Shown here: piece by piece, positions 36,084 to 43,943 of the stretch
Position numbering within the stretch: position 1 is the stretch's first letter
Layout of the letters: every line of letters starts with the position of its first letter
Assembly: GCA_902774035.1 (NCBI GenBank)
Contig: CACYHA010000009.1
Span: forward strand, 1-64,000
Direction of reading: 5' to 3'
Length of the DNA: 64,000 nt
Source: Oscillospiraceae bacterium
GTDB taxonomy: Bacteria > Bacillota > Clostridia > Oscillospirales > Acutalibacteraceae
Program-made: the position numbers and the translations under genes
The notes under the pieces: generated by a model
Told to the model about the DNA's origin: nothing
Seen by the model: the letters and a program-made list of their open reading frames with translations, nothing else
Database searches by the model: none

Positions 36084-37391
36084 ATGTCCCGCTATTTCCA
36101 ACCGGAAATCGAAACCGCGTCGCGCGAGGAGATCCTCGCCATCCAGAATGAAAAAATCGTCAAACAGGTCAAACACGTCTATGAGAACGTGAAGTATTAC
36201 CGCGACCTCATGGACGCCAAGGGCGTGAAGCCCGAAGACATTCAAAGTGTGGACGACATCAAAAAGCTGCCGTTCCTCTCCAAGGCCGATCTGCGCGACG
36301 CGTATCCCTACGGTCTGCTCGGCACCGACCTGAAAAACTGCGTGCGCATCCACTCCACCTCCGGCACCACCGGCAAGCGCGTCGTCGCCTTCTATACGCA
36401 GCACGACGTCGACCTCTGGAACGACTGCTGCGCCCGCGCCATTGTTGCGGCCGGCGGCTCCTGCGGCGACGTTTGCCAGGTCGCCTACGGTTACGGCCTG
36501 TTCACCGGCGGCTTCGGTCTGCACGGCGGTTCCGAAAAAGTCGGCTGCCTGACGCTGCCGATGTCTTCCGGCAACACGGAACGCCAGATCCAGTTCATGA
36601 TGGATCTCGGCGCAACGATTATCTGCTGCACGCCCTCCTACGCCGCCTACATCGGCGAGACCCTCGCCGAAGCGGGCTACAAGCCCTCCGACAACAAGCT
36701 CAAGGCCGGCATCTTCGGCGCGGAGCCCTGGACGGAAGAGATGCGCCGCAGCATTGAGCAGAGCCTCGGCATCAAAGCCTTCGACATCTACGGCCTGACC
36801 GAGACCAGCGGCCCGGGCGTGGCCTTCGAATGTGAGGCCCAAACCGGTATGCACATCAACGAGGACCACTTTTACGCCGAGATCATCGACCCCGACACCG
36901 GCGAAGTCCTGCCCGAGGGCAGCAAAGGCGAGCTCGTGTTCACCTCGCTGGACAAGGAAGCCTTTCCCCTGCTGCGTTACCGCACCCGCGACATCTGCGT
37001 GCTCACGCGCGAAAAATGCCCCTGCGGCCGCACCCATGTGAAGATGAGCAAGCCCATGGGCCGCAGCGACGACATGCTGATCATCCGCGGCGTCAACGTC
37101 TTCCCGAGCCAGATCGAGACGGTGCTGCTCAACGAGGGCTACACGCCGAACTATCAGATCGAAGTGGACCGCGTCAACAACTCCGACACCCTCGACGTCT
37201 ATGTGGAGCTTCTGCCCGAGCAGTTCTCCGACATCGTTGCCGAGAACCAAAAAAAAGAACGCGCGCTCGAAATCGCCATGCGCACCATGATCGGCATCGG
37301 CCCGAAGGTGCACCTGGTGCCGCCGCACTCCATCACCCGCAGCGAGGGCAAGGCGGTCCGCGTGATCGACAAGCGCAAGCTGCACGACTGA
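36084..37391 (+). CDS. paaK: Phenylacetate-CoA ligase family protein
   Basis: 435 aa, AMP-forming adenylate-forming enzyme. P-loop-like motif HSTSGTTGKRV near residues 92-102, YGLTETSGPG and the C-terminal GRSDDMLIIRGVNVFPSQIE. Next to iorAB it probably interconverts aryl-acetyl-CoA with the free acid, possibly conserving energy as ATP. The ATG at 36084 lies 9 bp after AAAGGA. Confidence 0.93.
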   Translation: MSRYFQPEIETASREEILAIQNEKIVKQVKHVYENVKYYRDLMDAKGVKPEDIQSVDDIKKLPFLSKADLRDAYPYGLLGTDLKNCVRIHSTSGTTGKRVVAFYTQHDVDLWNDCCARAIVAAGGSCGDVCQVAYGYGLFTGGFGLHGGSEKVGCLTLPMSSGNTERQIQFMMDLGATIICCTPSYAAYIGETLAEAGYKPSDNKLKAGIFGAEPWTEEMRRSIEQSLGIKAFDIYGLTETSGPGVAFECEAQTGMHINEDHFYAEIIDPDTGEVLPEGSKGELVFTSLDKEAFPLLRYRTRDICVLTREKCPCGRTHVKMSKPMGRSDDMLIIRGVNVFPSQIETVLLNEGYTPNYQIEVDRVNNSDTLDVYVELLPEQFSDIVAENQKKERALEIAMRTMIGIGPKVHLVPPHSITRSEGKAVRVIDKRKLHD

Positions 37392-37406
37392 GAAAGGAGA
37401 ATTCCC

Positions 37407-37835
37407 ATGGCCATTCAGCAAATTTCCGTTTTTCTTGAAAACAAAGAAGGCAAGATGGCAGAAGCGATCAAGGCCATCTCCGGCGCAAACGTCAACATCC
37501 GCGCCCTGTGCGTGGCCGACACCCGCGATTTCGGCATCCTGCGCCTGATCACCACCGACAACGCCAGCGCGAAGAACGCCCTGCGCGACACCGGCGCCGT
37601 TCTCACCACGGACGTCATCGCCGCCAAGATGGACGACACCGCAGGCGCCCTCTCCGGCATTCTGCAGATCCTTGCTGAAGCGAAGATCAACATCGAATAC
37701 ATGTACGCCTTTACCGGCGCGGCCGCCTTCGGCGCCTACGTCGTTCTGCGCGTGGACAACACCCCCGCCGCCGAAGCGATCCTCAAGGCCGCCGGCATCC
37801 ACACGCTGTCGGACGACGACGTGAAGGCGATGTGA
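37407..37835 (+). CDS. Tandem ACT-domain protein of the ior-paaK cluster
   Basis: 142 aa made of two ACT domains (about 1-70 and 71-140): ISVFLENKEGKMAEAI, then a second copy around DDTAGALSGILQILAEAKIN. ACT domains sense amino acids; a stand-alone tandem copy next to iorAB-paaK is a recurrent arrangement and suggests feedback by aromatic amino acids (inference). RBS AAAGGAG. Confidence 0.9.
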   Translation: MAIQQISVFLENKEGKMAEAIKAISGANVNIRALCVADTRDFGILRLITTDNASAKNALRDTGAVLTTDVIAAKMDDTAGALSGILQILAEAKINIEYMYAFTGAAAFGAYVVLRVDNTPAAEAILKAAGIHTLSDDDVKAM

Positions 37836-37853
37836 GGCAGCTTCGCTGCAGTT

Positions 37854-37911
37854 GAAAGTTGAAAATTGAAAATTGAAAATTGCCCGCCGTGGATGTGTTT
37901 CCACGGCGGGC
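37854..37911 (+). terminator. Heptamer tract and terminator of the ior-paaK operon
   Basis: GAAAGTT plus three GAAAATT units at 37854-37881, then a perfect 12-bp hairpin GCCCGCCGTGGA/TCCACGGCGGGC at 37882-37911 followed by GTTGTTATT. Confidence 0.8.
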
Positions 37912-37934
37912 GTTGTTATTCTAATTGCTGGCTG

Positions 37935-39713
37935 CTATCTGCTGACCGCTGCTTTCCACAGCTCCGAATAGCCGTTGGAGCCGAAGTGCTTGTATAAGAA
38001 TTCGCTCAGCGGGGCGCAGACATTCGGCTTTTGCAGCTCCGGCAGCTTTGCGCCGGCGTGGAGCAGCGCGGTTGAAAGCGCGGCTTCGGCCTTCGGCAGA
38101 GCGTCCGCCGTATCCACGGTTTTGTTCAGCGTCTCTTTGCCCAGGGCAACCGCGGCGGCAAGCTCCTTCTTCACGGAAGGCAGCAGCAGCTTCGTGTTCA
38201 CGCCCTCGGCCTTCTCCAGCAGAGCGTGGAGATTGCGCACATCGCGGCCGTAGTTGAACTGCGGGAAGTCCGGAGAGGAATAGACGTCGGTGATCTCGTC
38301 GTGGGCAATGAGCTGCATGGCGAGCTTGAGGATGATGTCGTTGTGCTGCGTCAGATCGTGGCGCTGATTCTTGAAATAGAAGGTCGTGTCCGGCAGCAGG
38401 CCGGTGGAGGCGTCCACCACCCGGTCGGGGCCAATGTGGTTGTGCGCCGGGTTCGTGCAGAAGGTGTTCTGCTGCTGATAGCCCTTCGGCAGCGTTTCAC
38501 CCACTCTGGCCGCCGTTGCGCCCATGGAGGTGGAATCGAGCTGGATGATGAAGTCGCCGTTCTGGTCGTTCCAGCGCTCGCCGACGTTGATCAGCGCATA
38601 GTCATATTCCGCAACGCAAAATACCTGCACCCCCTTGTCCTTCAGGGCGGCAATGTTGGCGCGAGACTGCTTTTGCACCTGATAGTAGCGATCAGTCTGG
38701 GCCTTGATGTTCGCCATCTCAGGCGAAGAGAGATAGCGCTTTGCTGCGGCCTTGTAATCGCCGGAGGGACACAGCGCCCACATGCCTGTGGAGCGGATCA
38801 TCACGTTTTCCACCAGATGCTTCACGCCCGCATTCAGCGTCGCCATCCAGACTTCGTCGGGCAGCACGCGCAGCACCAGCTCCAGCAGACTTGCCGTGGG
38901 CGCATCGAGCAGGCGGATGTTTTCAAGAAAGCCGTGGTAGAGGTAGTCGCTGTCGAGGAAGGTGATGCGGCCGGTGAAGACGTCGCCGATGATCTTTGAG
39001 CCGTCCAGCGCAGGCACCACAAAGAGGATCTTATGGAGCGCATCCGCCACCTCCGGGTGATAGCCCAGCATGGCGCTGACGATGCTCGCGCCCTGGCTCA
39101 GCGGCACGAGGTTGACTCTTTTGTGGCCGGTCTGCTGCTGTACGGTTTTGATAAAGGCAAACAGCTCTTCGGCAAGGCCGATGTGGTTGCCGAAGGAGTT
39201 GTAGGCAAAGTAATACAGATGGTCGCGCGGAAGATCCGTGGGATACATCTCAAACGGCACATGGCTGTTTGTAACTTCCTTTTCCTCGTCGTTGTAGTTC
39301 GCGTAGGAATAGGGATATTTTTCCGTCACGATCGAACCGATCGGCTGCGCGTTCAGGTCGCAGGCATTCACGCCGAAGGCGTCGTCGATCGCGGTCGCGA
39401 ACGCTTCGGAAAGCCCGGCGTCCCTTTGCAGCATCAGCGAAAGCAGCAAAGGCTTGGCCAGCGTTTTGATCAGCTTTCCGGTCTGCAGATAGGCCGGGAA
39501 GGCAGAGGCCTTTTTTCCGTTCCTGTCGCGGATAAACGCGCCGTTTTCGTCCACCATGACCACGCTGGACTGTCCCAGCCCGGGGATGATGATCGTGGGA
39601 TAATAATCACAGGCGCCTTTGCAGGCGGTCTGCGTTTCCTTTGCCGCCGCGCCGAAGCACAGCATTCCGGCGAGCAGCGCTGCGCAAAGCAGCATAGCAA
39701 GACATTTTTTCAT
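37935..39713 (-). CDS. Secreted alpha/beta-hydrolase-like (lipase/LCAT-type) protein
   Basis: 592 aa. Signal peptide 1-26 (cleavage near FGAAAKE). The mature start YYPTIIIPGLGQSS is the oxyanion-loop start of lipase-like hydrolases. The nucleophile elbow would be VPLSQGASIV (Ser after PL), and an Asp region VDASTGLLPDTT and His in NQRHDLTQHND complete a plausible triad. The C-terminal 110 residues are helical. The LLPDTT block and overall order also occur in the 43944-45536 protein, showing they are distant paralogues. Its stop lies in a period-7 tract (37921-37948). Substrate unknown. Confidence 0.75.
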   Translation of the reverse strand: MKKCLAMLLCAALLAGMLCFGAAAKETQTACKGACDYYPTIIIPGLGQSSVVMVDENGAFIRDRNGKKASAFPAYLQTGKLIKTLAKPLLLSLMLQRDAGLSEAFATAIDDAFGVNACDLNAQPIGSIVTEKYPYSYANYNDEEKEVTNSHVPFEMYPTDLPRDHLYYFAYNSFGNHIGLAEELFAFIKTVQQQTGHKRVNLVPLSQGASIVSAMLGYHPEVADALHKILFVVPALDGSKIIGDVFTGRITFLDSDYLYHGFLENIRLLDAPTASLLELVLRVLPDEVWMATLNAGVKHLVENVMIRSTGMWALCPSGDYKAAAKRYLSSPEMANIKAQTDRYYQVQKQSRANIAALKDKGVQVFCVAEYDYALINVGERWNDQNGDFIIQLDSTSMGATAARVGETLPKGYQQQNTFCTNPAHNHIGPDRVVDASTGLLPDTTFYFKNQRHDLTQHNDIILKLAMQLIAHDEITDVYSSPDFPQFNYGRDVRNLHALLEKAEGVNTKLLLPSVKKELAAAVALGKETLNKTVDTADALPKAEAALSTALLHAGAKLPELQKPNVCAPLSEFLYKHFGSNGYSELWKAAVSR

Positions 39714-39748
39714 AAAAGCCACCCTTTCCTTTTTTGTGAAAAAGCGAA

Positions 39749-41089
39749 TCAATCGTCCGCTTCGTCTTCCTCCTTCGGCAGCACTTCCACGCGCACCTTG
39801 CCGATCCGGCGATCCTCCACGTTGAGAATGGTCAGCTTCAGGTTCTCATATTCCACAACGTCCATGCCGCCGTTCTTCGGCAGATAGCCGAGCTTGCTGA
39901 TGATGAAGCCGCCGATGGTCTCATAGTCGCCCTCGGGGATCACGTCGCCCACCAGCTCGTTGACCTCTTCGATGTTCGTCGTGCCGTCCACGGTGAACAG
40001 GTTGTCGTTGACAGCGACGATCTCTTCATCCTCGTCGTCGTATTCGTCCTGAATGTTGCCGACGATGGCCTCGAGCAGGTCCTCCATCGTCACGATGCCG
40101 GCCGTGCCGCCGTATTCATCCACGACCACGGCCATCTGCACCCGCTTTTCGCCCATTTCGTTGAACAGCTCGCCGCAGTTTTTGCTGAACGGCACGTAAT
40201 ACGCCTTGCGCATCACGTCCTTCGGCGTCTTGTCCTTCGGCAGCGAGGTGGTGATATATTTGAGCAGGTCCTTGATATAGATGATGCCGATGATGTTGTC
40301 GGGATCCTCGTGGAAGATCGGGATCCGGGAATAGCCCTCGTCGATGGAGAGCTTGACCACATCCTTGAGGGAATCGGTGTCCTCCGCCGCGACCATGTCG
40401 GTGCGGTGGGTCATGATGTCGGACACGTCGATGTCGTCGAAATCGAAAATGTTGTCGATCATCTCCTGCTGCTGGTCCTCGATCACGCCCTTTTCGCGGC
40501 CCACGTCCACCAGCATCCGGATCTCTTCCTCCGTCACGCTCTCCTCGTTGGCGTTGGGGTCAAAGCCGAACAGCCGCACCACAAGGTTCGTTGCGCCGGA
40601 AAGGACTTTCACGAACGGCGCAAAAACCGTTTTGCAAACGAGCAGGATCCCGACCACGGCAAAGGCGATCTTTTCGCTTTTTTGCATTGCCATACGCTTG
40701 GGCGCCAGCTCGCCGAACACGAGGGAGAAGAAGGAGATCACGACCGTGATCAGCACCACGGAGACCGCGCTGACCACCGTTGCGGGGATCTTCGTGCCGA
40801 GACCGACGAACCAGTTTGTCAGCAGGGCGGCAAAGTTTGTTGCCGCCGAAGCGGAGGTCAGAAAGCCCGCCAATGTCACGCCGATCTGGATCGTGGACAG
40901 AAAATTGCTGGGGTTTTCCGTCAGGCGCTTGACCTGCTTCGCTTTTTTGTTGCCTTCCTCCGCCATCTTGTCGATCATGTTGTCGTTGAGGGAGATGATG
41001 GCGATCTCGCTCATGGCAAAAAAGGCGTTGACAATGATCAGAACGAACAATAAGATCAGTTTGAAAACCAGACTTCCGGGGTCATCCAT
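39749..41089 (-). CDS. CorC/HlyC-family (CNNM/DUF21) membrane transporter
   Basis: 446 aa. The DUF21 membrane domain (residues 1-190, four membrane segments, with NFLSTIQIGVTLAGFLTSA) is followed by a tandem CBS pair (about 215-335; DIMTHRTDMVAA and VVVDEYGGTAGIVTMEDLLE) and a CorC/HlyC C-terminal domain (from 360). Members export Mg2+ or act in divalent-cation balance. The acidic linker EYDDEDEE and acidic C-terminus are notable. Confidence 0.92.
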   Translation of the reverse strand: MDDPGSLVFKLILLFVLIIVNAFFAMSEIAIISLNDNMIDKMAEEGNKKAKQVKRLTENPSNFLSTIQIGVTLAGFLTSASAATNFAALLTNWFVGLGTKIPATVVSAVSVVLITVVISFFSLVFGELAPKRMAMQKSEKIAFAVVGILLVCKTVFAPFVKVLSGATNLVVRLFGFDPNANEESVTEEEIRMLVDVGREKGVIEDQQQEMIDNIFDFDDIDVSDIMTHRTDMVAAEDTDSLKDVVKLSIDEGYSRIPIFHEDPDNIIGIIYIKDLLKYITTSLPKDKTPKDVMRKAYYVPFSKNCGELFNEMGEKRVQMAVVVDEYGGTAGIVTMEDLLEAIVGNIQDEYDDEDEEIVAVNDNLFTVDGTTNIEEVNELVGDVIPEGDYETIGGFIISKLGYLPKNGGMDVVEYENLKLTILNVEDRRIGKVRVEVLPKEEDEADD

Positions 41090-41136
41090 AGAGGATTTCC
41101 GCTCCTTTCGATTTGAAACAATAGATTAATAGAGTA

Positions 41137-41165
41137 ATTATACTACAAAAATTGAAAAACGTCAA
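41137..41165 (-). promoter_or_regulatory. Promoter for the CorC-family gene
   Basis: Minus strand TTGACG at 41160-41165, 17 bp, TATAAT at 41137-41142. Confidence 0.8.
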
Positions 41166-41233
41166 ATATTCTATAGCTTTTTTTGCAAAAACATGATAGA
41201 ATAGCAGAAATAATATCATCGGAGGTCATGGAT

Positions 41234-41575
41234 ATGCCCTATATCAAAACGAAAACATCCGTCCCCGTTTCCGCAGAGAAGGAAACCGCGCTCAAAGCGA
41301 AGCTCGGCAGCGCGATCACAGCCCTCGGCAAGGGCGAAGCCTGGCTGATGCTGGAATTCGAAGACAACTGCCGCCTGTGGTTCCGCGGCGACAACAGCGC
41401 ACCCCTCGCCATGGTGGAGATCTCCCTGTTCGGCAAGGCGAGCGCCGACCAATACGAGAAGATGACAAAAGCCGTGTGCGGCCTGCTGTCCGAAGAGCTG
41501 GGCATCGACCCGGAAGGCATCTATGTCAAGTATGAGGAAGTCTCCCACTGGGGCTACAACAATTTCAATTTCTGA
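41234..41575 (+). CDS. MIF-like tautomerase-superfamily protein
   Basis: 113 aa, the size of macrophage migration inhibitory factor. Begins MPYIKTKTSVPV, so Pro2 would become the catalytic N-terminal proline after Met removal. The MIF-like block NNF at the end and the SxSAPLAMVEISLFG-type strand (NSAPLAMVEISLFG) are present. Likely phenylpyruvate tautomerase activity by family. The ATG at 41234 is 8 bp after GGAGGT. Confidence 0.88.
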   Translation: MPYIKTKTSVPVSAEKETALKAKLGSAITALGKGEAWLMLEFEDNCRLWFRGDNSAPLAMVEISLFGKASADQYEKMTKAVCGLLSEELGIDPEGIYVKYEEVSHWGYNNFNF

Positions 41576-41596
41576 GAAGCGGCTTTCAAAAAGCAG

Positions 41597-41635
41597 GGGC
41601 GTGTTGCAGGATAAACCCGCAACACGCCCTTTTTT
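41597..41635 (+). terminator. Terminator of the MIF-like gene
   Basis: 11-bp perfect stem GGGCGTGTTGC/GCAACACGCCC followed by seven T. Confidence 0.9.
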
Positions 41636-41751
41636 CCGCACGGCTGCGCCGTGCGGGCCGCGGCGGCGGGACCGCGCAGCGAAAGCTGCGCGAAAAAGGC
41701 GCAGCCTGCGCCTTTTTGCCTCGTGCGTCGCACGAGGCGTCCCGCCGCCGC
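41636..41751. repeat. Cloverleaf element 1
   Basis: A leading hairpin (41636-41656, 9-bp stem, TGC loop) is followed by an outer 13-bp stem GCGGCGGCGGGAC (41660-41672) paired with 41739-41751. Inside are exactly three perfect hairpins with no linkers: 41673-41692 (8 bp, GAAA loop), 41693-41717 (11 bp) and 41718-41738 (9 bp). No coding potential. Same plan as 43668-43780 and 60844-60990. Confidence 0.9.
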
Positions 41752-41756
41752 CTTAG

Positions 41757-41914
41757 GGGCTGTTGCATTTCGCGAAAGAACGTCGAGTCAAAGCAAAAAA
41801 TCTTACTTTTTAGAAAAAACACAAAGAAAAGAAAGCGCTGAAATCACAGAATCACTCTGTGGAAAGCGCTTTCTCTTTTTTTGCTTTGACATTTTTCGCG
41901 AAATGCAACAGCCC
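41757..41914. mobile_element. MITE-like element
   Basis: 158 bp bounded by perfect 21-bp terminal inverted repeats GGGCTGTTGCATTTCGCGAA+A (41757-41777 and 41894-41914). The inner part is also partly palindromic (GTCAAAGCAAAAAA with TTTTTTTGCTTTGAC; GAAAGCGCT with AAAGCGCTTTC). No transposase frame. No clear target-site duplication. Confidence 0.75.
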
Positions 41915-41941
41915 TGAAACAATCAATGCGTTCCTCCGTCT

Positions 41942-42478
41942 TCAGGTGCCCGCTGATTGACTCAGCCGGTTGAACAGTTTGCGGACGCCGGCTTTCCAGC
42001 ACAAAAGCAGGCCGCCTGCCCCGCCAATCGCCGCCTGCAGGATCTCATAGGGCAGCTTGACTAGGGCGATCTCCGGCGTTGCGTAAAGGAACGCGCGGCC
42101 GAGAGAATAGCCGACGATCATCACGATACCGCCAATGATCACGCCGAGGATCGAGGAAAGCACCGGGCGCTGACGCAGGACATAGCGAGAGATCAGGGAG
42201 ATGAGGATCGCCTGCAGACCGTGGGAGACCAGAGAGACAAACATAGGCAGCGGATAAAACAGCAGATCGCCGAGAAATGAGCCGACGCCGCCGACCAGAA
42301 ACGCCGCCGGCGGATCCAGCAGAACCGCCGCCAGACAGATGGGAACGTCGCACAGATACAGGTGGCCGCCGGGTACGGGGATGCTGAATGTGCTGCAGGC
42401 AACGGTCATCGCCATGAACATCGCCGTGGTAGTGAGCCAGAGCGTTGTTTTTCTTGCGTCCGGTTTTTTCAACTGCAT
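41942..42478 (-). CDS. ECF transporter S component
   Basis: 178 aa, six hydrophobic segments, substrate-binding subunit of an energy-coupling-factor importer. The N-terminal TTTAMFMAMTVACSTFSIPVPG and the PLPMFVSLVSHGLQA loop match the family. The ligand is not certain; the divergent MocR-type neighbour hints at a B6 vitamer or a related compound. The ATG at 42478 is chosen because AAGGGGG lies about 10 bp upstream. Confidence 0.85.
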   Translation of the reverse strand: MQLKKPDARKTTLWLTTTAMFMAMTVACSTFSIPVPGGHLYLCDVPICLAAVLLDPPAAFLVGGVGSFLGDLLFYPLPMFVSLVSHGLQAILISLISRYVLRQRPVLSSILGVIIGGIVMIVGYSLGRAFLYATPEIALVKLPYEILQAAIGGAGGLLLCWKAGVRKLFNRLSQSAGT

Positions 42479-42572
42479 TTTTCGTTTGCCCCCTTGTCTT
42501 TTTGTTTGCATTAGTATATACTGTATTTGAACTTATGAAAAGTATCAAAATAGGAGTTTTTTATAAGACCAG

Positions 42573-43661
42573 ATGAACTATCAAATCGACAAAGCCGGAA
42601 AGGAACCGGCCTATCTGCAGCTTTACAAGCAGCTTCGCAGCGACATTGCCCGGGCGGTCTATCCGCCCGAAAGCCGCCTGCCCTCCAAACGGCTGCTGGC
42701 GTCGGAGCTGGGGCTGAGCCTCGTCACTGTGGAGCACGCTTTCGCGCTGCTGTGTGACGAAGGCTACGCCCGCTCCCGGGAGCGCAGCGGCTATTTCGTA
42801 TCCTTTCGCACCGGAGACAGCTTTCTTTCCGGCGCTGCAGCACCGCAGCGGCAGCTATCGGAGCCGCCGACGGAACCCCAGGACAGCGACTTTCCGTTTT
42901 CCGTTCTGGCGAAAGCCATGCGCGGCGTATTGAGCGACAACGAAACGCAGATCCTCCAGCCTGCGCCGCCGCAGGGCCTTCCCGCGCTGCGCGAGGCGCT
43001 CAGCGCCTATCTGCTGCGCAGCCGCGGCATTCACGCCGCGCCGGAACAGATCGTCGTCGGCGCGGGGGCGGAATATCTTTACCGCCTGATCGCGGAGCTG
43101 TTCGGGCGCGAAAGCAAAATCGCTGTGGAGACCCCCTCCTACCCGAAGATCGAGCAGGTCTACCGCGGAGCGGGCCTTGCGACCGAGCGGCTGCCCCTGG
43201 GCGCCGACGGGATCGAGACCGAAGCACTGAACGCCTGCCGCACCGATATTCTGCACATCTCTCCCTACCGTGACGCGCCAAACGGCGGCCGCGCCTCGGC
43301 CTCCAAGCGCGCGGCCTATCTCCAATGGGCTGCGAAAAACGCACGGTATCTGGTGGAGGATGATTTCGAATCGGAGTTTTCCGTTGCAAAGAAAGCGGAA
43401 GAAACGCTGTTCGCTCACAGCCACCACGACCGCGTGCTCTATTTGAACACATTTTCGGCCACAATCTCCCCCGCCCTGCGCGCGGCCTATCTGGTGCTGC
43501 CGCCCCAGCTCGTCCCGCTGTTCCGGGAAAGGGTCGGGTTTTACAGTTGCACCGTGCCGACATATCTGCAGCTCGTGCTGGCGCGGCTGCTGACAAACGG
43601 CGACTTTGAGCGGCATATCAACCGTGTGCGGCGAAAGAAAAGAAAGGCGTTGGGGCTGTGA
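42573..43661 (+). CDS. Degenerate MocR/GntR-type regulator, C-terminally short
   Basis: 362 aa; usual MocR proteins are about 450-500 aa. The GntR winged helix is intact (YKQLRSDIARAVYPPESRLPSKRLLA, residues 18-44). The aminotransferase-like domain keeps VETPSYP and VEDDFESEF. However, the PLP-lysine site, normally TFSKT, reads NTFSATISP (Ala296), and SPSHQ-type residues are replaced by SPYRDAPNG. The protein stops at NRVRRKKRKALGL, about 80 residues early, 6 bp before a cloverleaf element. It may regulate the divergent ECF gene without PLP, or be decaying. The ribosome site AGGAG is unusually far (16 bp) from the ATG. Confidence 0.75.
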   Translation: MNYQIDKAGKEPAYLQLYKQLRSDIARAVYPPESRLPSKRLLASELGLSLVTVEHAFALLCDEGYARSRERSGYFVSFRTGDSFLSGAAAPQRQLSEPPTEPQDSDFPFSVLAKAMRGVLSDNETQILQPAPPQGLPALREALSAYLLRSRGIHAAPEQIVVGAGAEYLYRLIAELFGRESKIAVETPSYPKIEQVYRGAGLATERLPLGADGIETEALNACRTDILHISPYRDAPNGGRASASKRAAYLQWAAKNARYLVEDDFESEFSVAKKAEETLFAHSHHDRVLYLNTFSATISPALRAAYLVLPPQLVPLFRERVGFYSCTVPTYLQLVLARLLTNGDFERHINRVRRKKRKALGL

Positions 43662-43667
43662 CGCTCC

Positions 43668-43780
43668 CGCACGGCTGCGCCGTGCGCAAAAGGCGGCGGG
43701 ACGAACCGCGCGAAGCGCGGTTCCCCGGGCAGACTTCTGCCCGGGAGCGCGGCGGCGTGCCGCCGCGCCGTCCCGCCGCC
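43668..43780. repeat. Cloverleaf element 2
   Basis: A leading hairpin CGCACGGC-TGC-GCCGTGCG (43668-43686) has the same core as that of element 1. The outer stem GGCGGCGGGACG (43692-43703) pairs with 43769-43780, 12 bp perfect. Three inner hairpins: 43704-43722, 43724-43745 and 43747-43768, with linkers of 0 or 1 nt. Directly follows the early stop of the MocR gene. Confidence 0.9.
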
Positions 43781-43837
43781 GCGCACAGAAAAGAAGCGCA
43801 AAAACAGCCGAAAAGGACAATAGACCGTTCAAAAAAC

Positions 43838-43879
43838 GAAGACGCTTTCAGCGGCCAACCACCGCCGAAGAGCGTCTTC
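43838..43879 (-). terminator. Terminator between mocR remnant and hydrolase gene
   Basis: GAAGACGCT paired with AGCGTCTTC plus an inner GCGG/CCGC, with CGTTTTTTG following on the minus strand. Confidence 0.75.
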
Positions 43880-43943
43880 TCTTTGCTTCTTTTCTGCATT
43901 CTTTGTGCGAATTGCCGCCGGATCTTATTGCAGCAATGCTTTT

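Noticed and set aside
35208..37904. Open frame of about 900 codons on the minus strand
   Set aside because: Antisense shadow of iorA-iorB-paaK-ACT; no ribosome site and a composition typical of shadow frames (Val/Gly/His/Asp rich).
41757..41914. Complete insertion sequence
   Set aside because: Only 158 bp between the inverted repeats and no transposase; treated as MITE-like.
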